DNA from: Bifidobacterium pullorum DSM 20433
GTDB taxonomy: Bacteria; Actinomycetota; Actinomycetes; Actinomycetales; Bifidobacteriaceae
Assembly (NCBI RefSeq): GCF_000771405.1
Contig: NZ_JDUI01000013.1
Coordinates: forward strand, 1-64,000
Direction: 5' to 3'
DNA length: 64,000 nucleotides
Shown: one piece after another, positions 1-9,450 of the stretch
Layout: the number at the start of each line of letters is the position of its first letter
Position numbering within the stretch: position 1 is the first letter of the stretch
The notes under the pieces: generated by a model
Database searches by the model: none
What the model saw: only the letters and a program-made list of their open reading frames with translations
Told to the model about the DNA's origin: nothing
Translations under genes and position numbers: made by a program

Positions 1-100
1 CGAACGTCGCGTTCTTGTTCAGATGCGTCTCCGGATCCATGGGCGACCATGGATGGGGAGCAGGGGCGCTCCTGTGCTGATTCATAGGTGCCGTCGTCAT
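1..100 (-). CDS. Start of an unidentified protein, cut by the window edge
   Basis: The minus strand has an ATG at 100-98 preceded by a strong AAAGGAG ribosome binding site at 111-117. The frame then stays open to base 1 (33 codons, beginning MTTAPMNQHRSAPAPHPW). The first 33 residues are polar and proline-rich, with no domain signature, so no function is offered. It is divergent from dnaE, and the roughly 170 bases between the two starts must hold both promoters. The ribosome site and open frame are the only support; the coding call is probable, the product unknown. Confidence 0.5.
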   Translation of the reverse strand, partial: MTTAPMNQHRSAPAPHPWSPMDPETHLNKNATF

Positions 101-268
101 CGTGACCAACTCCTTTCCGTTCTGCCGCATGCCTGCGGTCGTGGCGCTGTATGGTGCGCACTATTGTTGGCTCACACACGCGGAATCGGTACATATCTAC
201 CATCGGTGCGTGTCGGGTGGAGACTGGAGAAACACCCAACGTGGACCTACTGAGGTAAGGTGGAACCT

Positions 269-3200
269 ATGGCTGGATCAGGTAGTGACTTCGTGCAACT
301 GCACAACCATACGCATTACTCGTTGCTGGATGGTGCGTCCAAGATTCCCGATCTGGTGCGGCGTACCAAGGAACTGGGTATGACGGCTGTCGGCATCGCT
401 GACCATGGCAACATGCACGGTGCGTATGAGATGTGGAGCGAAGCCGTCAAGGTCGGCGTCAAGCCGATCATCGGCATCGAGGCCTACACCACGCCGGAGA
501 CGGCGCGTCAGGACAAATCCCGCGTGCACTGGGGCACCGAGGCGCAGCGTTCCGATGACGTCTCCGGTGGCGGTCTGATCGCCCATCTGACGTTGTGGGC
601 GGAAACCGATGAGGGTCTTAAGAACCTGATGAAGGCATCGTCCGTGGCCAACCTGGAAGGCCGCGTGATGCGCTATCCGCGTATGGACTCCGACGTGCTC
701 TCCACGTACTCCAAGGGCGTGATCTGCGGCTCCGGCTGCCCGTCGGGCATCATCCAGACCCGTCTGCGCCTGGGCCAGTTCGACGAGGCCTTGCGATACG
801 CCGGTGAGCTGCAGGACATCTACGGCCGCGACAGCTTCTACATCGAGTTGATGGACCACGGCCTGAAGATCGAGACCCAGGTGACCAATGAGTTGCTGGA
901 GATCGCCAAGAAGCTCAACGCGCCGCTGCTGGCCACGAACGACTCCCACTACGTGCTGGAGGAGGATCGTGGCGCACAGGACGCCATGCTGTGCATCAAC
1001 TCCGGTTCTCGGCTGGACGATCCGGACCGTTTCAAATTCGACGGATCCGGCTACTATCTGAAATCCGCCGAGGAGATGCGCGCGTTGTTCAAGGACCTGC
1101 CCGAGGCCTGCGACAACACCCTTGAAGTGGCGGAACGCTGCAATATCATGTTCGACGATGGCGAGGACGGCGCCTTCATGCCGCAGTTCCCCTGCCCCGA
1201 GGGATGGGATGAGACCTCCCTGTTCCTCAAGCAGGTCGAGGAAGGCCTGGAGACGCGATATAAGGGCAATGTGCCGCTGGACGTGTTGAAGCAAGCCGAC
1301 TACGAATGCGGCGTGATTTGTCAGATGCAGTTCTGCGGCTACTTCCTGGTCGTGGCGGATTACATCAACTGGGCCAAGAACAACGGCGTGATGGTCGGCC
1401 CCGGCCGTGGCTCCGCCGCAGGTTCGATGGTGGCCTATGCGATGGGTATCACCGAACTCGACCCGTTGCAGCATGGTCTGATCTTCGAACGCTTCCTGAA
1501 CCCCGAACGTGTGTCCCTGCCGGATATCGACACCGATTTCGATCCGGAAGGCCGCATGCGGGTGCTGGACTACGTGGCCGACAAGTACGGTCATGACAAG
1601 GTGGCCCAGTGCGTGATCTACGGCACCATCAAAACCAAGCAGGCGCTGAAGGACTCGGCCCGCATCATGGGGTACGAGTTCTCCGTCGGCGAGCATGTGA
1701 CCAAGGCGCTCCCGCCGAGCAAGAACGGCAAGGACGCCAGCCTCAAGGAGATCTTCGACCCGACATCGAAGCGGTACGCGGAGGCCCGCGAGTTCCGCGA
1801 GATGTACGAGTCCGAAACGGATGCGCATCGCATCATCGATGAGGCCAAGGGCATCGAAGGGCTGATTCGTCAGACCGGTGTGCATGCCTGCGCCACCATC
1901 ATGGGCTCCGAACCGATCACCGACACGTCACCGTTGCTGGAACGCACCGACGGCACGGTCACCACCACCTTCGAATACCACACCTGTGAAACGCTGGGCC
2001 TGGTCAAGATGGACTTCCTGGGCCTGTCCAACCTCACGGTCATCCGGGATACGCTGCGCAACATCGAACGCAACGGCAAGCCGGCCATCGACTACCGAGA
2101 GATCCCGCTGGACGACAAGGAGACCTACCAGCTGCTGTCGCGCGGCGATACGCTCGGCGTCTTCCAGCTCGATTCCGACGGCATGCGCTCGCTGCTCAAG
2201 AGCCTCAAGCCGGATAACTTCAATGACATCTCGGCACTGATCGCCCTATACCGACCGGGCCCGATGGATGTCGATTCGCACAACAACTACGCCAAGCGCA
2301 AGAACGGCCTGCAGAAGATCACGCCGATTCATCCGGAAGTGGCCGAGGCTCTGGCACCGGTGCTCGACGAAACCTATGGCCTGATCGTGTATCAGGAGCA
2401 GGTGCAGTCATCCGCGCGTATCCTGGCCGGCTATTCGCTCGGCCGAGCCGACGTGCTGCGTCGAGCGATGGGCAAGAAGAAGCCCGAGGTGCTGGCCAAG
2501 GAGCAGGTGCCGTTCTTCGCGGGCATGAAGGAGCACGGCTATTCCGAGGAGGCGGCCCAGGCCGTCTGGGACATCTTCGTGCCGTTCGCTGGCTACGCGT
2601 TCAACAAGTCGCACTCGGCCGCCTACGGTCTGATCTCCTATTGGACCGCGTATCTGAAAACCCACTATCCGGTGGAGTTCATGGCGGCCCTGCTGCAGAA
2701 CGAACGCACCAACAAGGACAAGACGGCGCTGTACCTCGGTGAGGCGCGGCGTATGGGCATCCAGGTGCTGCCGCCCGACGTCAACGAATCGGTGCTGGAG
2801 TACTCCGCCGTCGGCGACGTCGTCCGTTTCGGTCTGGGCGCGATCCGCAACGTCGGCGATCAGCCGGTGGCCGACATCATCGCCGAACGCAGCGGCCCGC
2901 GGGGCAAGTTCGTCAACTTCATGGACTTCATCCGTCGCGTACCGTTGAGCGCGTTGAACCGGCGTCTGGTCGAATCCCTGATCAAGGCCGGCGCCTTCGA
3001 CTCCATCGACCCGAACCGCAGGGCGCTGTACCAGATTCATGAGGCGGCCATCGACTCGGTGGTCGGGCTCAAGCGCAAGCAGGCGGAGGGTCAGTTCGAC
3101 CTGTTCTCCGATGTCGACGGTGGCGATGCCGAGGACATGGGTGATGCCGGTGTCACCGTGCCGGACGTGGAGGAGTGGGACAAGAAGACCAAGCTCAACT

Positions 3201-3823
3201 TCGAGCGCGAGATGCTGGGCCTGTATGTGTCCGACCATCCCCTGAGCGGCATGCAGGCCGTGCTTGCCAGTCTGCGGGAGATGTCGATCGCGCATCTGAT
3301 CGACCGCGCTAAGACCATGCCCGACCGCATGCAGGTCACCATCGCGGGCCTCGTGACCGGCGTGGACCGGCGCGTGTCCAAGAAGGGCAACGCGTGGGCC
3401 ATCGTCACGATCGAGGACATGGAAAGCTCGATCCAGTGCATGTTCTTCGGCAAGGTGTACGAGGCGGCGGCCGCCGATCTGGCCATTGACACCGTGGTGC
3501 GCATCCGCGGCATGGTGGAGGTGCGTGACGAGAGTGTGAGCCTGCGCGCCACCGAGATGGACGTGCCGACGTTGGAGGCGGTGGACGAACGTCCGCTCGT
3601 CATCACGCTGCCGCAGGTGGCGCTCAACCGCGTCCACGTCATGCAGCTGGGGCAGATCCTGACCAACCACCCCGGCTACTGCGAGGTCAAGCTCGCCATC
3701 GTGGACGACAAGGGCAACGCGCAGGTGCTGACCTTCGGCGACCGGTTCCGTGTCAAGCGCGACACCTCGCTGTTCGCCGAGATCAAGATCCTCTTCGGCC
3801 CCAGCTGTTTGCCTGCAGCCTGA
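269..3823 (+). CDS. dnaE: DNA polymerase III alpha subunit (DnaE)
   Basis: Replicative polymerase catalytic subunit of about 1184 residues, the usual DnaE length. The N-terminal PHP domain opens with LHNHTHYSLLDG (residues about 11-22). The polymerase palm carries the acidic motif PDIDTDFD near residue 418. A C-terminal OB-fold segment (about 1020-1060, VTIAGLVTGV onward) is typical of DnaE1. I chose the ATG at 269 because the GAGGTAAGG sequence at 252-260 is well spaced for it; an in-frame GTG at 260 lies inside that site and would add three residues. There is no partner gene in the same direction immediately upstream. A long antisense frame over the same bases is a codon-bias shadow. Identification is secure. 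Confidence 0.98.
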   Translation: MAGSGSDFVQLHNHTHYSLLDGASKIPDLVRRTKELGMTAVGIADHGNMHGAYEMWSEAVKVGVKPIIGIEAYTTPETARQDKSRVHWGTEAQRSDDVSGGGLIAHLTLWAETDEGLKNLMKASSVANLEGRVMRYPRMDSDVLSTYSKGVICGSGCPSGIIQTRLRLGQFDEALRYAGELQDIYGRDSFYIELMDHGLKIETQVTNELLEIAKKLNAPLLATNDSHYVLEEDRGAQDAMLCINSGSRLDDPDRFKFDGSGYYLKSAEEMRALFKDLPEACDNTLEVAERCNIMFDDGEDGAFMPQFPCPEGWDETSLFLKQVEEGLETRYKGNVPLDVLKQADYECGVICQMQFCGYFLVVADYINWAKNNGVMVGPGRGSAAGSMVAYAMGITELDPLQHGLIFERFLNPERVSLPDIDTDFDPEGRMRVLDYVADKYGHDKVAQCVIYGTIKTKQALKDSARIMGYEFSVGEHVTKALPPSKNGKDASLKEIFDPTSKRYAEAREFREMYESETDAHRIIDEAKGIEGLIRQTGVHACATIMGSEPITDTSPLLERTDGTVTTTFEYHTCETLGLVKMDFLGLSNLTVIRDTLRNIERNGKPAIDYREIPLDDKETYQLLSRGDTLGVFQLDSDGMRSLLKSLKPDNFNDISALIALYRPGPMDVDSHNNYAKRKNGLQKITPIHPEVAEALAPVLDETYGLIVYQEQVQSSARILAGYSLGRADVLRRAMGKKKPEVLAKEQVPFFAGMKEHGYSEEAAQAVWDIFVPFAGYAFNKSHSAAYGLISYWTAYLKTHYPVEFMAALLQNERTNKDKTALYLGEARRMGIQVLPPDVNESVLEYSAVGDVVRFGLGAIRNVGDQPVADIIAERSGPRGKFVNFMDFIRRVPLSALNRRLVESLIKAGAFDSIDPNRRALYQIHEAAIDSVVGLKRKQAEGQFDLFSDVDGGDAEDMGDAGVTVPDVEEWDKKTKLNFEREMLGLYVSDHPLSGMQAVLASLREMSIAHLIDRAKTMPDRMQVTIAGLVTGVDRRVSKKGNAWAIVTIEDMESSIQCMFFGKVYEAAAADLAIDTVVRIRGMVEVRDESVSLRATEMDVPTLEAVDERPLVITLPQVALNRVHVMQLGQILTNHPGYCEVKLAIVDDKGNAQVLTFGDRFRVKRDTSLFAEIKILFGPSCLPAA

Positions 3824-3932
3824 CGGCATACGCTGACGGGGCGTCGAACGCGTGCGGTCCGGCGCCCCGGCGTTCCGACCCGAGCGCTCGCAGGGCCGAG
3901 GCGATGGCGTGTCGGTTCATCGCCGGCGATAT

Positions 3933-3952
3933 TATCTAACATGTATTAGATA
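3933..3952. promoter_or_regulatory. Palindromic operator candidate upstream of the DUF1349 gene
   Basis: Two perfect 7-base arms, TATCTAA at 3933-3939 and TTAGATA at 3946-3952, flank a 6-base AT-rich centre. The AT-rich stretch stands out from the surrounding G+C-rich sequence and lies 53-72 bases before the ATG of the next gene, where a -10 region would be expected. The spacing and length fit a dimeric MarR- or TetR-type repressor, but no such regulator gene is nearby and the binder is unknown. Confidence 0.45.
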
Positions 3953-4004
3953 TGCATCGCCGTCGCGGATGATGGCATGGTGCAGCCATACGAAAGGAGC
4001 CGAC

Positions 4005-4595
4005 ATGGAATTCCAGTGGATCAATGAGTCAACGGTGACCGAGCAGGACGGTGTGATCAGCATCTTTGCCCCGGAGCACACCGATTTCTTCTGCAACAGC
4101 GGTGCGGAGGCGGAGGAGGGCGACGCGGTGCCCGACTCGCTGTGCAACGCGCCGTTCTACTACACCGAGGTCGAAGGCGATTTCGTGCTGCGCGTCAAGG
4201 TGTCGCACGATTTCAAGCAGACCTATGACTCCTGTTCGATCATGGTGTTCAAGGACCTGACCCACTGGGCCAAGGCATGCTTCGAACTGACCGACTTCGG
4301 CACCCGCGCCATGGTTAGCGTGGTGACCAAGGACGTCTCCGACGACGCCAATGGCCCCAACGTGGACGCCGATGCGGTCTGGCTGCAGATGTGCCGCAAG
4401 GGTGACGCCTTCGCCTTCCACTATGCGCTGGACGGCGAGCATTTCTACATGATGCGCTTCTTCACGCTCGACGCCGGCAGGGTGGCCAAGGTCGGTCTGC
4501 TGGCGCAGGCGCCGACCGGCAAGGGCGGCGAACGCCGCTACGAGCACCTGTCGATCGAACACCGTACCGTGGCCAACATCCGCATGGGGGAGTGA
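4005..4595 (+). CDS. DUF1349 family (YesU-like, concanavalin-like fold) protein
   Basis: A 196-residue soluble protein with no signal peptide or membrane segment. The pattern of beta-strand motifs (FCNSGAEAEEGD near residue 28, then FYYTEVEGDFVLRVKVS, SIMVFKDLTHWAKACFE and MMRFF) matches the DUF1349 family, which has a concanavalin A-like sandwich and is often annotated as 'regulation of enolase protein 1' or YesU. Its biochemical role is unknown; related folds bind carbohydrates. The start at 4005 has an AAAGGAG site at 3993-3999, whereas upstream in-frame starts have none. It stands alone between dnaE and the convergent ABC genes, behind a palindromic operator candidate, which suggests separate regulated expression. 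Confidence 0.85.
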   Translation: MEFQWINESTVTEQDGVISIFAPEHTDFFCNSGAEAEEGDAVPDSLCNAPFYYTEVEGDFVLRVKVSHDFKQTYDSCSIMVFKDLTHWAKACFELTDFGTRAMVSVVTKDVSDDANGPNVDADAVWLQMCRKGDAFAFHYALDGEHFYMMRFFTLDAGRVAKVGLLAQAPTGKGGERRYEHLSIEHRTVANIRMGE

Positions 4596-4692
4596 CGACA
4601 ATCTCTCATCGCAAAGGAGGTCGGCGCCGCATATGCAGCGCCGCCCCCTTACGCGTATGTAATGCGTGTCTGTGAAGCGTACGACCGCCCGG

Positions 4693-5436
4693 TCACCGCC
4701 GTTTCGGCAGGGTGAAGACCTCGTCGGACTGTTCGGCGACCTGCGGGCTGTGGGTCACGATGATGACACATTTGCCCTCGTCGTGCGCCAGCGAACGGAA
4801 GATCGCCATGATGTCGTTCTGCGTGGCCATGTCGAGGTTACCGGTCGGCTCGTCGGCGAGGATGATCCCCGGGTTGTAGCTCAGTGCCCGGGCAATCGCC
4901 ACGCGCTGCTGCTCGCCGCCGGACAGGTGCAGGATGCGTTCGTTCATATACTCCTTGGGCAGACGCACCCGTTCCAGCAGCCGTGCGACGATGTCGCGCT
5001 TCGGCTGATCGAAGCGTACGCCGCTGGCCTCCATCGACAGCGTGATGTTCTCCGCCACGGTCAACGCCGGCAGCAGATTGAAACTCTGGAAGATCACGCC
5101 GACGTCATGGCTGCGGTACCGGTAGCGGTCGAGTTTGGCCAGATCTGCGCCTCGGTACAGGATACGACCCGTTGTGGGGGTCGTCAGTCCGGACAGCAGT
5201 GACAATGTGGTGGTCTTGCCGCTGCCGGACGGTCCGACGATCGCAGTGACCGTGCACTCGTGGAATTCCCGGCTCAGATCACGGATGATCGGTCGCCCGC
5301 CCTTGGCGTAGGCGTAGTGGACATGGTCCATGGTCAGGATGGGGACGCTGGGTTCCGCAGTCGTGCGTTCGTCAGTCCGTGGCGAAGCGGCGGGGGAGTT
5401 CGCGGTGGCCGGTGATTGGATGGTGGGGGCGTTCAT
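4693..5436 (-). CDS. ABC transporter ATP-binding protein, MacB/LolD-like
   Basis: ATPase of 247 residues. Walker A is GPSGSGKT (68-75), the Q-loop region is VIFQSFNLLPALT (115-127), the signature is LSGGEQQRV (171-179) and Walker B is IILADEP followed by TGNLD (191-202). The TGNLD and FQSFNLLP motifs mark the LolD/MacB/FtsE-type subclass, whose partners are FtsX-like permeases. The first 30 or so residues are a low-complexity Pro/Ala/Thr tail. The ATG at 5436 has an AAGGAG site; the longer frame above it does not. It follows the permease gene with a 44-base gap on the same strand, so the two form one transporter. The substrate is not evident: such pairs export lipoproteins, peptides or drugs, or act as mechanotransmitters. 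Confidence 0.93.
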   Translation of the reverse strand: MNAPTIQSPATANSPAASPRTDERTTAEPSVPILTMDHVHYAYAKGGRPIIRDLSREFHECTVTAIVGPSGSGKTTTLSLLSGLTTPTTGRILYRGADLAKLDRYRYRSHDVGVIFQSFNLLPALTVAENITLSMEASGVRFDQPKRDIVARLLERVRLPKEYMNERILHLSGGEQQRVAIARALSYNPGIILADEPTGNLDMATQNDIMAIFRSLAHDEGKCVIIVTHSPQVAEQSDEVFTLPKRR

Positions 5437-5480
5437 GAAAGACTCCTTCTGTGGTCCGATTCTGTGTTCCAACGGATGGG

Positions 5481-7103
5481 CTATGAGCGGTCGGCGAGGA
5501 TGCGCAACGGTTCGTATCGGACGATGGAGGTGAGGCCGGCCAGCGACGACAGCAGCGTCAGCGCCAGTCCGATCAGCACGAGCTGGCCGATGACGGTCGG
5601 GTTCACCGTGGCGTTGATCTCGTCGATGTAGTCGACGGCCTGCTGGAACCCTCCGCCGAAGCCACCGGTGGGCGGCGCCTCCACGCCGGCGAAGTCCTCC
5701 ATGTTCAGGTCCCCCATATCCGGCAGTCCCGGAATGTCGGCCTCGCGTCCGAACTGCGATTGCACGCTCTCGCTCTGCGACTGCTGCTGCGAGACCTGAT
5801 CGGCGAGCAGCTGGTTGGTGACGGGCACCGATGCGGCCGCGCCGGCGGCTACGCCCAGCGCGATGCCGATCATCGTCACGATGAGCAGCTCGAGTACGAA
5901 CTGCGCGGCGACCTTGGCCTTGCGGATGCCGATGGCGAGCAGCACGCCCACCTCATACCGGCGCTCGCGGATGTTGAACAGGTTGATCACGATCAGCACG
6001 GCCGCGCCCACGGCCAGGATGATCAGCAGCATCGTCAGCGCGAACGAGGACAGGTTCTCCAGCGGCACCAGGCTGGACTCGTACTGCTCGACGTCCGTCG
6101 AGGACACGACGTACCCATCGTCGAGCCCCTCCCGCTGCACCTCGTCGGCGAAGGTTTCGTAATCCTCGGCGCTGGACAGCACATAGGTGTAGGACAGTTG
6201 CGAGCCCGCCGCGTCGGAGCCGTCCGAGGAGGCCAATCCCAGCGCCTCGAGGGTGGCGACGGACGTGTAGATGGCGTTGTCCGGATCCATGCCGGCGCCC
6301 ATCATGCTGCCCATGCCGTTGTTCTGCGTGGCGGTGTTGTCGTAGATGCCGACGATTGTCAATGTGTAGGTGGTGGATTCGTCGTCTGGGTCGGTGAGCG
6401 TGATCTCGTCGCCCACCTCAAGGCCGTTGAAGCTGGCGAGCGCCGTGGTGATGATCGCGTCGCCGGCGTCGGCTTCGTCATAGCCGAAGACCTGGCCGTC
6501 CTGCATCGTGAACGATCCGTTCGCCGCGTTCGCCACGGCGGTGTCGGAGGAGAACCCGGTCAGCAGGAAGTCGCCGGATTGGAACGAGAAATCACCGCCC
6601 ATGCCGCCCATGCCTCCGGGGAATCCGGGCGTGCCGCTTGCGGCGTCGGCTGACTCGGTGCCCGAATCGTCGGACGATTCGGACTGTTCCGAGGATGACG
6701 TTTCCACGGGCTGCAGCTCGTCGGAGCCGTTCAGCGAAGCCTGTTCGGTGTAGTAGGTGGAGACGGGGACGCTGGCGATATCGGCGTAGTGGTCGTATTG
6801 TTCCAGCGTCAGCGAGTCCACGGCGATCGCGTCGCGCAGTTCGTCGAAGTCGGGCGTTCCCGACATCGTGCCGTCCGCCATGTCCTCGGTGTCCATGTTC
6901 TGGATCAGCGAATCGCGGTCCACGCCGATGGTGGCGGTCACCGTGGTGGAGGCGAGCCCCTCGTCCCGGGCGGTCTGCGCCGCGTCCCTGATGGAGAGCG
7001 CGATGGTGGCCGCCGCGGCGATGACGGCCACGATGACGGCGATGAGGATGTTGCGCACCTTGTTGCGCAGGATGGAACGCCATGCGTTGCGGAGTATGAA
7101 CAT
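5481..7103 (-). CDS. FtsX-like ABC transporter permease with large extracellular loop
   Basis: Permease of 540 residues with MacB topology: one N-terminal membrane segment (about 15-37), a large extracellular region (about 40-345), and three more membrane segments (about 350-376, 394-421, 504-528). The segment after the second helix (NIRERRYEVGVLLAIG) is the conserved FtsX/MacB coupling region. The extracellular part is acidic and contains Ser/Glu/Asp-rich stretches plus Met/Gly-rich ones (GGMGGMGG, MGSMMGAGM). A second loop (about 425-500) holds GFGGGF-type repeats. It is the first gene of a two-gene operon with the ATPase downstream. The ATG at 7103 has a CGAGGA site. The substrate is unknown. 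Confidence 0.9.
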   Translation of the reverse strand: MFILRNAWRSILRNKVRNILIAVIVAVIAAAATIALSIRDAAQTARDEGLASTTVTATIGVDRDSLIQNMDTEDMADGTMSGTPDFDELRDAIAVDSLTLEQYDHYADIASVPVSTYYTEQASLNGSDELQPVETSSSEQSESSDDSGTESADAASGTPGFPGGMGGMGGDFSFQSGDFLLTGFSSDTAVANAANGSFTMQDGQVFGYDEADAGDAIITTALASFNGLEVGDEITLTDPDDESTTYTLTIVGIYDNTATQNNGMGSMMGAGMDPDNAIYTSVATLEALGLASSDGSDAAGSQLSYTYVLSSAEDYETFADEVQREGLDDGYVVSSTDVEQYESSLVPLENLSSFALTMLLIILAVGAAVLIVINLFNIRERRYEVGVLLAIGIRKAKVAAQFVLELLIVTMIGIALGVAAGAAASVPVTNQLLADQVSQQQSQSESVQSQFGREADIPGLPDMGDLNMEDFAGVEAPPTGGFGGGFQQAVDYIDEINATVNPTVIGQLVLIGLALTLLSSLAGLTSIVRYEPLRILADRS

Positions 7104-7445
7104 GTTCGATCCTCGGTGTGTCGAAACGGTTGGTTGGTACGGGGCAGCGTTGCGCCTATGAACAGGTTGCGTCCGTCCGGTGGAAGGCGCCTGTCCGGAA
7201 CTCAGCCGTTAGCGGGGGATTCGGGAGTAGTTCGCTGAATGGTTTCTGGGAGAACGTTGAGAACCGAGAAAATCATCGATTGTTCACGGTCCGGTAACCG
7301 TTGTCCTGCGTTCCTCGAACCGGTTCGCTGATAGAACTGGGTTGTCCGTTGCGCGGCCCAGCCGACAGGGGCCGCGGTTCGATTCGATGATCCGACGGGT
7401 GCGGGCGCGATGTGCGCCCGGAAAGAGGGACACAAGGAGACCATT
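7104..7445. other. Divergent intergenic region with palindromes
   Basis: These 342 bases separate the minus-strand ABC operon from the phytase gene and must carry both promoters. A perfect 12-base palindrome, CGAACCGGTTCG, lies at 7316-7327. A second dyad, ACGGT-N6-ACCGT, lies at 7286-7301. Both could be operators; the first is not a LexA box because its half-sites GAAC and GTTC are two bases apart rather than four. No coding signal was found. Confidence 0.35.
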
Positions 7446-9386
7446 GTGAACAAGCAGTCGAAGATGCGTCGGGCGTTGGGCTCGGGCGTGGCCGGTGTGG
7501 CCGCCCTGGCGATGTTGGCGACGGGCACGGCCTATGCCGCGAACGGCACCTACTACAGCAGCAAGCAGCCGTACATCGCTCCCCAGCAGGCACTTGACAT
7601 GAGCTACTCCGCCGCGCCGGAGGGCTACACGATCACCTACACCGAGATGCTCGCCCGCCACGGTTCCCGCGGCCTGTCCAGCTACAAGTACGACGCGCTG
7701 CTGAAGCTGATGGGTCAGACCGCCTCCGAAGTGGACGGCTTCGTCAGCGAGGAGGCCGAACAGGCGTTCATGGCGAACGTGCAGGCCATCATCGATGCCA
7801 ACGTGGAGAACGGCTACGGCATGCTGACCGGCCAGGGCGCCACCCAGCACCAGGGCATCGGCTCACGCGCCTACCAGCGCAACAAGCAGCTGTTCGATCA
7901 GGCCGCCGCCGACGGCGGGAAGATCGAATACGAATCCTCCGGCGAGTCCCGCGCCACCGAATCCGGCGAGAACTTCAAGAAGGGATTCGATCAGGCCTCC
8001 GGCAGCGCACTGACGGACTCCTACGAAACTCCGACCGCCCCCGCCGGTGACGGCGATGCGGCCCCCTTCCAGAAGTCCCCGGACACCCTGTACTTCCACA
8101 AGACCGAAAACCCCGACGGTTCCGAGAAGACCGGCGAGGCGGCCGATATCGCGTCCCGGTATGAGACGTTCGTCGAGAACGACGAGACGATCGCCAACGC
8201 CGAGGACTACATCGAGGACGTCGACGCATCGGTCACGGTCTCCTACGACCTGCTCTCCCAGATCTTCACCGAGGACTTCCTGAAGAAGGTCGACGACGGC
8301 ACCTACTCCTGGTACAACACCACCACCGGAGCGGAGGACGCGGACGAGGACGGCCGCGACGACGTGACGGGCGAGGACATCCGCAACTGCGCCATCGCGG
8401 GTGATCCGGACGAGCTGATGGCCCAGTACGGCGAGGACATCTGCGGCGAGACCGGCAAGCACATCACCTCCGTGGTGGACGCCGCGATGGACCTGTACAA
8501 CCTGTACATCATCGCCGCCGACATGCAGGAAGAAAACACTGACGAGCACGCTTTCGACTTCGATCAGTACTTCACGAACATCAGCCCCGAGGAGGGCGAC
8601 GTCTTCGCCTGGATTCTCGACATGGAGGACTTCTACGAGAAGGGCCCGAGCTACGCCGGACAGAACGAGACCTACCGCATCGCCCAACCGCTGCTCGACG
8701 ACTTCTTCGATTCGATCGACGAGCGCGTGGCCGGTGGCGCGACCGCCGCGACCTTCCGTTTCGCGCACGCCGAAACCATCATGCCGTTCGCCGCGCTGAT
8801 CGGCGCGCCGGGCTCCACGCAGCAGGCCCCGGCCGTCGTCGATCCGCAGTCCGACGCCGACGTGTACAACTATCAGAACAACGAATGGCGCGGTGAGTCC
8901 GTGACCCCGATGGCGGCCAACATCCAGTGGGACGTGGCCACCCGGGACGGCATCGATCCGCAGACCGGCAAGGCCTACACCCCGCTGGTCCGCATGCTCT
9001 ACAACGAAGCCGAGGTTCCGTTCAATGCCTCCTGCACGCCGGTGGCCGAAGGCTCCACCTGGTACAAGGAGACCGAGCTGAAGAGCTGCCTGGGCTTGGA
9101 GGAGAAGCGTGTCCCGACGGACGAGGACCCGACCATCGCGGTCGATGCCGGTGCGTCGGAGGACCAGCAGCAGGGCGGTGATACGCAGACCGGCGATCAG
9201 AGCCAGAACCAGGCCGGTGGCGAAGGCTCCCCTGAATCCCCGGAGTCGGCCGAGGAATCCTCGGCCTCCGACCAGCCGAAGACGATCGCCAAGACGGGGG
9301 CGGCCATGATCGCCCCGGCCGCGGCCGCGGTGGTGCTGATCGCCGCCGGCGTCACGCTGGTGTTCGTCAGGCGAGCCAAGCGCTGA
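7446..9386 (+). CDS. Cell-wall-anchored histidine acid phosphatase, MINPP-type phytase
   Basis: Predicted extracellular inositol-polyphosphate phosphatase of 646 residues that would release phosphate from phytate. A signal peptide (about 1-31, cut after TAYA) precedes the active-site motif RHGSRG at 71-76. The distal proton-donor motif is HAE at 441-443 rather than the HD of classical phytases, which places it in the MINPP subgroup known from B. pseudocatenulatum and B. longum infantis. The C terminus has a Gly/Ser/Glu/Gln-rich wall-spanning stretch (about 570-612), an LPXTG-like IAKTGA at 614-619, a hydrophobic helix and a basic RRAKR end, typical of sortase substrates. The start is GTG at 7446 with AAGGAG at 7434-7439. 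It is a single gene with its own terminator. Confidence 0.93.
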   Translation: MNKQSKMRRALGSGVAGVAALAMLATGTAYAANGTYYSSKQPYIAPQQALDMSYSAAPEGYTITYTEMLARHGSRGLSSYKYDALLKLMGQTASEVDGFVSEEAEQAFMANVQAIIDANVENGYGMLTGQGATQHQGIGSRAYQRNKQLFDQAAADGGKIEYESSGESRATESGENFKKGFDQASGSALTDSYETPTAPAGDGDAAPFQKSPDTLYFHKTENPDGSEKTGEAADIASRYETFVENDETIANAEDYIEDVDASVTVSYDLLSQIFTEDFLKKVDDGTYSWYNTTTGAEDADEDGRDDVTGEDIRNCAIAGDPDELMAQYGEDICGETGKHITSVVDAAMDLYNLYIIAADMQEENTDEHAFDFDQYFTNISPEEGDVFAWILDMEDFYEKGPSYAGQNETYRIAQPLLDDFFDSIDERVAGGATAATFRFAHAETIMPFAALIGAPGSTQQAPAVVDPQSDADVYNYQNNEWRGESVTPMAANIQWDVATRDGIDPQTGKAYTPLVRMLYNEAEVPFNASCTPVAEGSTWYKETELKSCLGLEEKRVPTDEDPTIAVDAGASEDQQQGGDTQTGDQSQNQAGGEGSPESPESAEESSASDQPKTIAKTGAAMIAPAAAAVVLIAAGVTLVFVRRAKR

Positions 9387-9406
9387 GAGACGAGCTCCCG
9401 TCTGAA

Positions 9407-9439
9407 ACCGGGGCGTCCGGGTATTCCAGACGCCCCGGT
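9407..9439 (+). terminator. Hairpin terminator after the phytase gene
   Basis: A perfect 11-bp stem, ACCGGGGCGTC (9407-9417) with GACGCCCCGGT (9429-9439) and an 11-base loop, follows the stop codon by 20 bases. The tail is only weakly T-rich. Confidence 0.7.
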
Positions 9440-9450
9440 CTCATATCCGA

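Noticed and set aside
7316-7327. CGAACCGGTTCG as a LexA box upstream of the phytase gene.
   Set aside because: The GAAC and GTTC half-sites are separated by two bases, not four as in the boxes beside lexA.
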